Source: Planctomycetaceae bacterium (GTDB lineage: Bacteria > Planctomycetota > Planctomycetia > Pirellulales > Thermoguttaceae). Taken from it: 8,810 bases of DNA. The position numbers were made by a program, and so were the translations under genes. Below are positions 6,428 to 8,810 of this stretch, one piece after another; position 1 is the stretch's first letter, and every line of letters begins with the position of its first letter. The notes beneath the pieces were generated by a model. It saw only the letters and a list, made by a program, of their open reading frames with translations, was not told the origin of the DNA and searched no databases. Where the stretch lies: the NCBI GenBank assembly GCA_031266315.1, contig JAISBG010000781.1:1-8810 (forward strand), written 5' to 3'.

Positions 6428-8169
6428 TTTTTGGCGTGATGATCGACAATGATTTCGTACTTATTTTTTCCAATGAAAATAATCAAGGCGGTTTTCAGGT
6501 TGGGGCGATTTTTCAGGTGATGTGATTTGATATAGTGATTCAATTGTTCCAAACCTTCTTGACGTGCCTTTGCAATTGTTGCCGCTTTCGCCCGCGTTTG
6601 ACAATATTTCAACTCCAAAACCCATTCGTATTTGACTTCAGGAAAAATTGGATTACGTTGCAAAAAAATATCCATACGCCCCGAATCAACTTCGCTTTCA
6701 CTAACTGTAATATAAATATTGTTCAAAAATAAATAAGCAAGCAGCAATATTTTGATATACTTTTCATCAAAATGCTGCAAGTCATAAACAGACAACTTTT
6801 GAAAGACATTTTTTGAAACGTAATCAATAAAACAATGTATATCGCCTTTCGTTGCAAGCGCAATAATTGTTTCGCTCAGTTCATTTTCCAACACCGAAGT
6901 TTTCGGCGAACTATCTTTAATCAGTTGACGCATGTATTCGCCGTACACCGTTTGAATTGAATAATTCGGAATAATAAATCGTAACTTGTTAACATAAGAT
7001 TCCTTGTTCGTAAGATACCCTAAATAAAACAATAATGAAATAAAATATTGATCACCGCCGTTCAGCTGATCCGTAGAAAAATTCGTAATAATTTTTGAAA
7101 CGATATTTCCGTCGGTTAATATTTTGATTAAAATGTTACGGTTATTTTCTTTTTGAGCAAGATGCCTCAAACGCCCCAAATCCATGCCTAAATTCGGATC
7201 AATAAGATTTTGCGGCGGCTTACCGGTCTGTAGAATCTGATCAAAGAAATATAATATCATCGACGAGTTATAAACTTTTTCCTTTGCGTCTTCATTAAAC
7301 GAATAACCGTTATAATAATATTCCATATCGACATTGATCAAACCGGCATCAACACCGGTTGCGTCTCTGACCCTTATTACTTCTTCACCGGTAAAACCCA
7401 ACATCTCATTATATTTTTTGTTGAGAGAATAGTTGCTAGCAATATTGTAACCGCTCGTAAGATCATCAAGCATCACCGGCGAAATACCGGTAATAAATGT
7501 ACGATCCAAAATTGATGTTTGTGTTGCGCTTTTGAGAGTCGCGTAAAAACTGCGTACTAATCCATTGCTTTTAACCATTGTCGAATAAAAATCCTTCCCT
7601 TCCACAACACCTAAACGAATAAGATCTGTTGCAAAATGAGCATACTCGTCAATAATGACAAAAACTTTTATACCCGCATCGCCGGCAACACTAAAAGCCC
7701 AATCAATAAGCGAAAGATTAGGAGATTCCATATTGATTTGATCAACAATCTGTTCTGATTTGGGAAAAATATTTTTATGAAACAACATGAAATCGCGAAC
7801 CATACTTCGGATTTTGTTGCAAAAATAGGAAACGAACTCATCGGCACCGCCATGTGTGTTTAATCCGGAAAAATCGAATTTCATTACCGCATAACTGTTT
7901 CGTTTGGGCGTAGGATTTTTTCCAATATACAAATTACCGAACAACTGCTCAAATTCGTTTGCATAATTAATATCGTAATAATAAGCCAATGTCGAAAGAA
8001 ACAAACTCTTACCGAATCGGCGCGGACGAATAAAAAGTTGCGAGGGATTGTTTTCGTTCTCAAGTAATTCAATATAACAAGTCTTATCAACGTAGAAATA
8101 ATTTTCTGTTCGGACTTTTCTAAAATTGGAATTACCTAACGGTAAACGTTTAATGTTTTCTGTACTCAT
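6424..8169 (-). CDS. AAA-ATPase-like protein with C-terminal PD-(D/E)XK nuclease domain
   Basis: A 581-residue protein with the architecture of the AAA-ATPase_like (PF09820) plus PDDEXK_9 (PF08011, former DUF1703) family, at about the usual length. It starts with the family opening (LPLGNSNFRKVRTENYFYVDKT). The P-loop is the family's variant RPRRFGKS (48-55; Lys54, Ser55), Walker B is VFVIIDEY (169-176; Asp174, Glu175), and FITGISPVM (225-233) is the conserved strand after it. The C-terminal domain has GRMDIF (Asp500) followed by ELK (Glu519, Lys521), the D...ExK nuclease core, then a helix with Gln542. Family members are numerous in gut and host-associated bacteria; their role is not established, with defence or mobile-element links suggested only by their domains. 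It is the first gene of the operon and its TGA overlaps the HepT ATG. ATG at 8167-8169 has no Shine-Dalgarno. By eye the gene is richer in A+T than the sialidase-like tail, which would fit acquisition, but this was not calculated. Confidence 0.92.
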   Translation of the reverse strand: MSTENIKRLPLGNSNFRKVRTENYFYVDKTCYIELLENENNPSQLFIRPRRFGKSLFLSTLAYYYDINYANEFEQLFGNLYIGKNPTPKRNSYAVMKFDFSGLNTHGGADEFVSYFCNKIRSMVRDFMLFHKNIFPKSEQIVDQINMESPNLSLIDWAFSVAGDAGIKVFVIIDEYAHFATDLIRLGVVEGKDFYSTMVKSNGLVRSFYATLKSATQTSILDRTFITGISPVMLDDLTSGYNIASNYSLNKKYNEMLGFTGEEVIRVRDATGVDAGLINVDMEYYYNGYSFNEDAKEKVYNSSMILYFFDQILQTGKPPQNLIDPNLGMDLGRLRHLAQKENNRNILIKILTDGNIVSKIITNFSTDQLNGGDQYFISLLFYLGYLTNKESYVNKLRFIIPNYSIQTVYGEYMRQLIKDSSPKTSVLENELSETIIALATKGDIHCFIDYVSKNVFQKLSVYDLQHFDEKYIKILLLAYLFLNNIYITVSESEVDSGRMDIFLQRNPIFPEVKYEWVLELKYCQTRAKAATIAKARQEGLEQLNHYIKSHHLKNRPNLKTALIIFIGKNKYEIIVDHHAKK

Positions 8170-8213
8170 AAAATTATATGATTGTTGGTTATTGAACAGT
8201 ACAATAATTGATT

Positions 8214-8267
8214 GGTAATTATTCAGTGGATAAAACTCAAGAAGTAGGCAACCATTCAGCGAAAGGT
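8214..8267. repeat. TTTCAGYG-family repeat, copy 4, upstream of the operon
   Basis: GTAATTATTCAGTGGA (8215-8230) is identical to 3908-3923. The other end is an imperfect hairpin ACCATTC-AGC-GAAAGGT (8251-8267) with one mismatch in a 7-bp stem. It lies 45-98 bases upstream of the first operon gene. Spacing relative to the ATG resembles that of copy 3 at the kinase gene (27-78 bases), so a role in transcription or the leader is possible, though simple repeat insertion is equally likely. Confidence 0.5.
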
Positions 8268-8400
8268 TATTTACTTTTAGAGTTACGGTTATACAATGCC
8301 GGATTCAATTCAAAGGGAAACAGCATGACTATTTAAATTCAAGAGACACTTATAAGATACACACATTTCCATCTGTTGTCAAGCCAAAGTGATTGTTTAT

Positions 8401-8535
8401 TGTAATATTTCAGTGGAATTTTCCTGATTCTACCGTATTAGGTGCCCCAGCATTGACAAGTTCGTTTTAAACACGAAACACACGAAAATTTACGAAAAAT
8501 CGCGGAAAGATGTAGGCGGTCCTTTCGCTGAAAGG
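8401..8535. repeat. TTTCAGYG-family repeat, copy 5
   Basis: The core ATTTCAGTGGAATTTTC (8407-8423), with flanking TGTAAT, matches 229-251 at 21 of 23 positions. The unit appears to end at a perfect hairpin CCTTTC-GCT-GAAAGG (8521-8535). Between them is an ACGAAA-rich stretch (about 8465-8505) that is not clearly part of the element. No coding frame is present. Confidence 0.5.
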
Positions 8536-8643
8536 TTTTTACCAACAATCGTGCCGGTTAAGATTTACTCGACATCAGCAGGTTTGAACGACCTATTGCG
8601 TGTCGATTCAATAACAGAATATTTATGAAAGGCATACTTGATT

Positions 8644-8698
8644 GGAGTCAATTAACGCTCAACCGGCGCAACCCTTCAGCGAAGGGATCGCCTACCTT
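8644..8698. repeat. Repeat unit, copy 6: second GGAGTC block with AGC-loop hairpin
   Basis: GGAGTC (8644), TCAACCGGCGC (8659-8669), hairpin CCCTTC-AGC-GAAGGG (8672-8686) and GATCGCCTACCTT (8686-8698) follow the same order and orientation as 659-728. The hairpin stem differs from the left copy by paired changes, so base-pairing is kept. No TTTCAGYG core is visible after it within the window. Confidence 0.6.
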
Positions 8699-8721
8699 TC
8701 AATTATCTACTCTTCACATTT

Positions 8722-8743
8722 AATGAGGTTAGAATATTTTTTG
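8722..8743. repeat. Solitary copy of the AACCTCA-palindrome arm
   Basis: AATGAGGTTAGAATATTTTT and two further bases match the reverse complement of 442-463 at about 20 of 22 positions. It is the only piece of the AACCTCA palindrome seen away from 386-546; the element may continue beyond the right edge. The remaining sequence to 8810 is AT-rich with no gene I can support. Confidence 0.5.
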
Positions 8744-8810
8744 TTGCAAAAAATATAATTTTGATCACGTGTTTAAATTCTTTTGTCAAGTTTTTGTGAA
8801 ATAATTCTCC

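Noticed and set aside
8170..8205. TATAAT-like sequence (8173-8178, minus strand) as promoter of the operon
   Set aside because: It ends only three bases before the ATG, leaving too little room for a normal start, and no convincing -35 box is at the right distance. The area is very AT-rich, so a chance match is likely.
8463..8510. ACACGAAA-type short tandem-like stretch
   Set aside because: Degenerate and short, with no fixed period; it looks like simple AT-rich intergenic sequence and supports no feature.
229..8743. CRISPR array explanation for the intergenic repeats
   Set aside because: Repeats are not regularly spaced, differ in orientation, and no cas gene is present.

Overview
The window looks like part of a planctomycete-type chromosome, possibly a host- or gut-associated lineage. 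The reasons are a large receptor-like Ser/Thr kinase (kinase domain, one membrane helix, long exported C-terminal half) of the kind these genomes carry in many copies, the tail of a BNR/sialidase-like protein of a type common in Planctomycetes and Lentisphaerae, start codons without clear Shine-Dalgarno sites, and long intergenic spaces filled with small palindromes. The taxonomic call is an inference, not something the sequence proves.

Layout: 1-164 is the C-terminal end of a plus-strand sialidase-like gene. 165-919 has no gene but holds three palindromic repeat units. 920-3880 (minus) encodes the 986-residue kinase. 3881-4338 is non-coding and contains a remarkable 275-bp palindrome made of six small hairpins in mirror order. 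4339-8169 (minus) is a tightly packed operon, transcribed in the order: AAA-ATPase-like/PD-(D/E)XK protein (8169-6424), HEPN protein of the HepT type (6427-5975), then an MntA-type nucleotidyltransferase fused in frame to a family-4 glycosyltransferase (5973-4339). 8170-8810 is non-coding and again filled with repeats.

The operon is the most interesting part. HepT and MntA carry exactly the published signature motifs (RX4HXY and GSX10DXD) of the two-component toxin-antitoxin system in which MntA AMPylates the HepT tyrosine. The HepT start overlaps the stop of the ATPase/nuclease-like gene by ATGA, and the MntA start lies one base after the HepT stop, so the three reading frames are probably translationally coupled. 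The antitoxin does not end where such proteins normally end but runs through an A7 tract into a complete GT-B glycosyltransferase. Removing a single A would end the antitoxin at a TGA overlapping the glycosyltransferase ATG. The fusion is therefore real, or produced by slippage, or a one-base error; each possibility can be tested.

The intergenic DNA carries at least two unrelated palindromic repeat families. One (core ATTTCAGYGGAATTTTC plus a small AGC-loop hairpin with compensatory stem changes) occurs five to six times, only between genes. The other is built from AACCTCA units at the left end, with a further copy at the right end.
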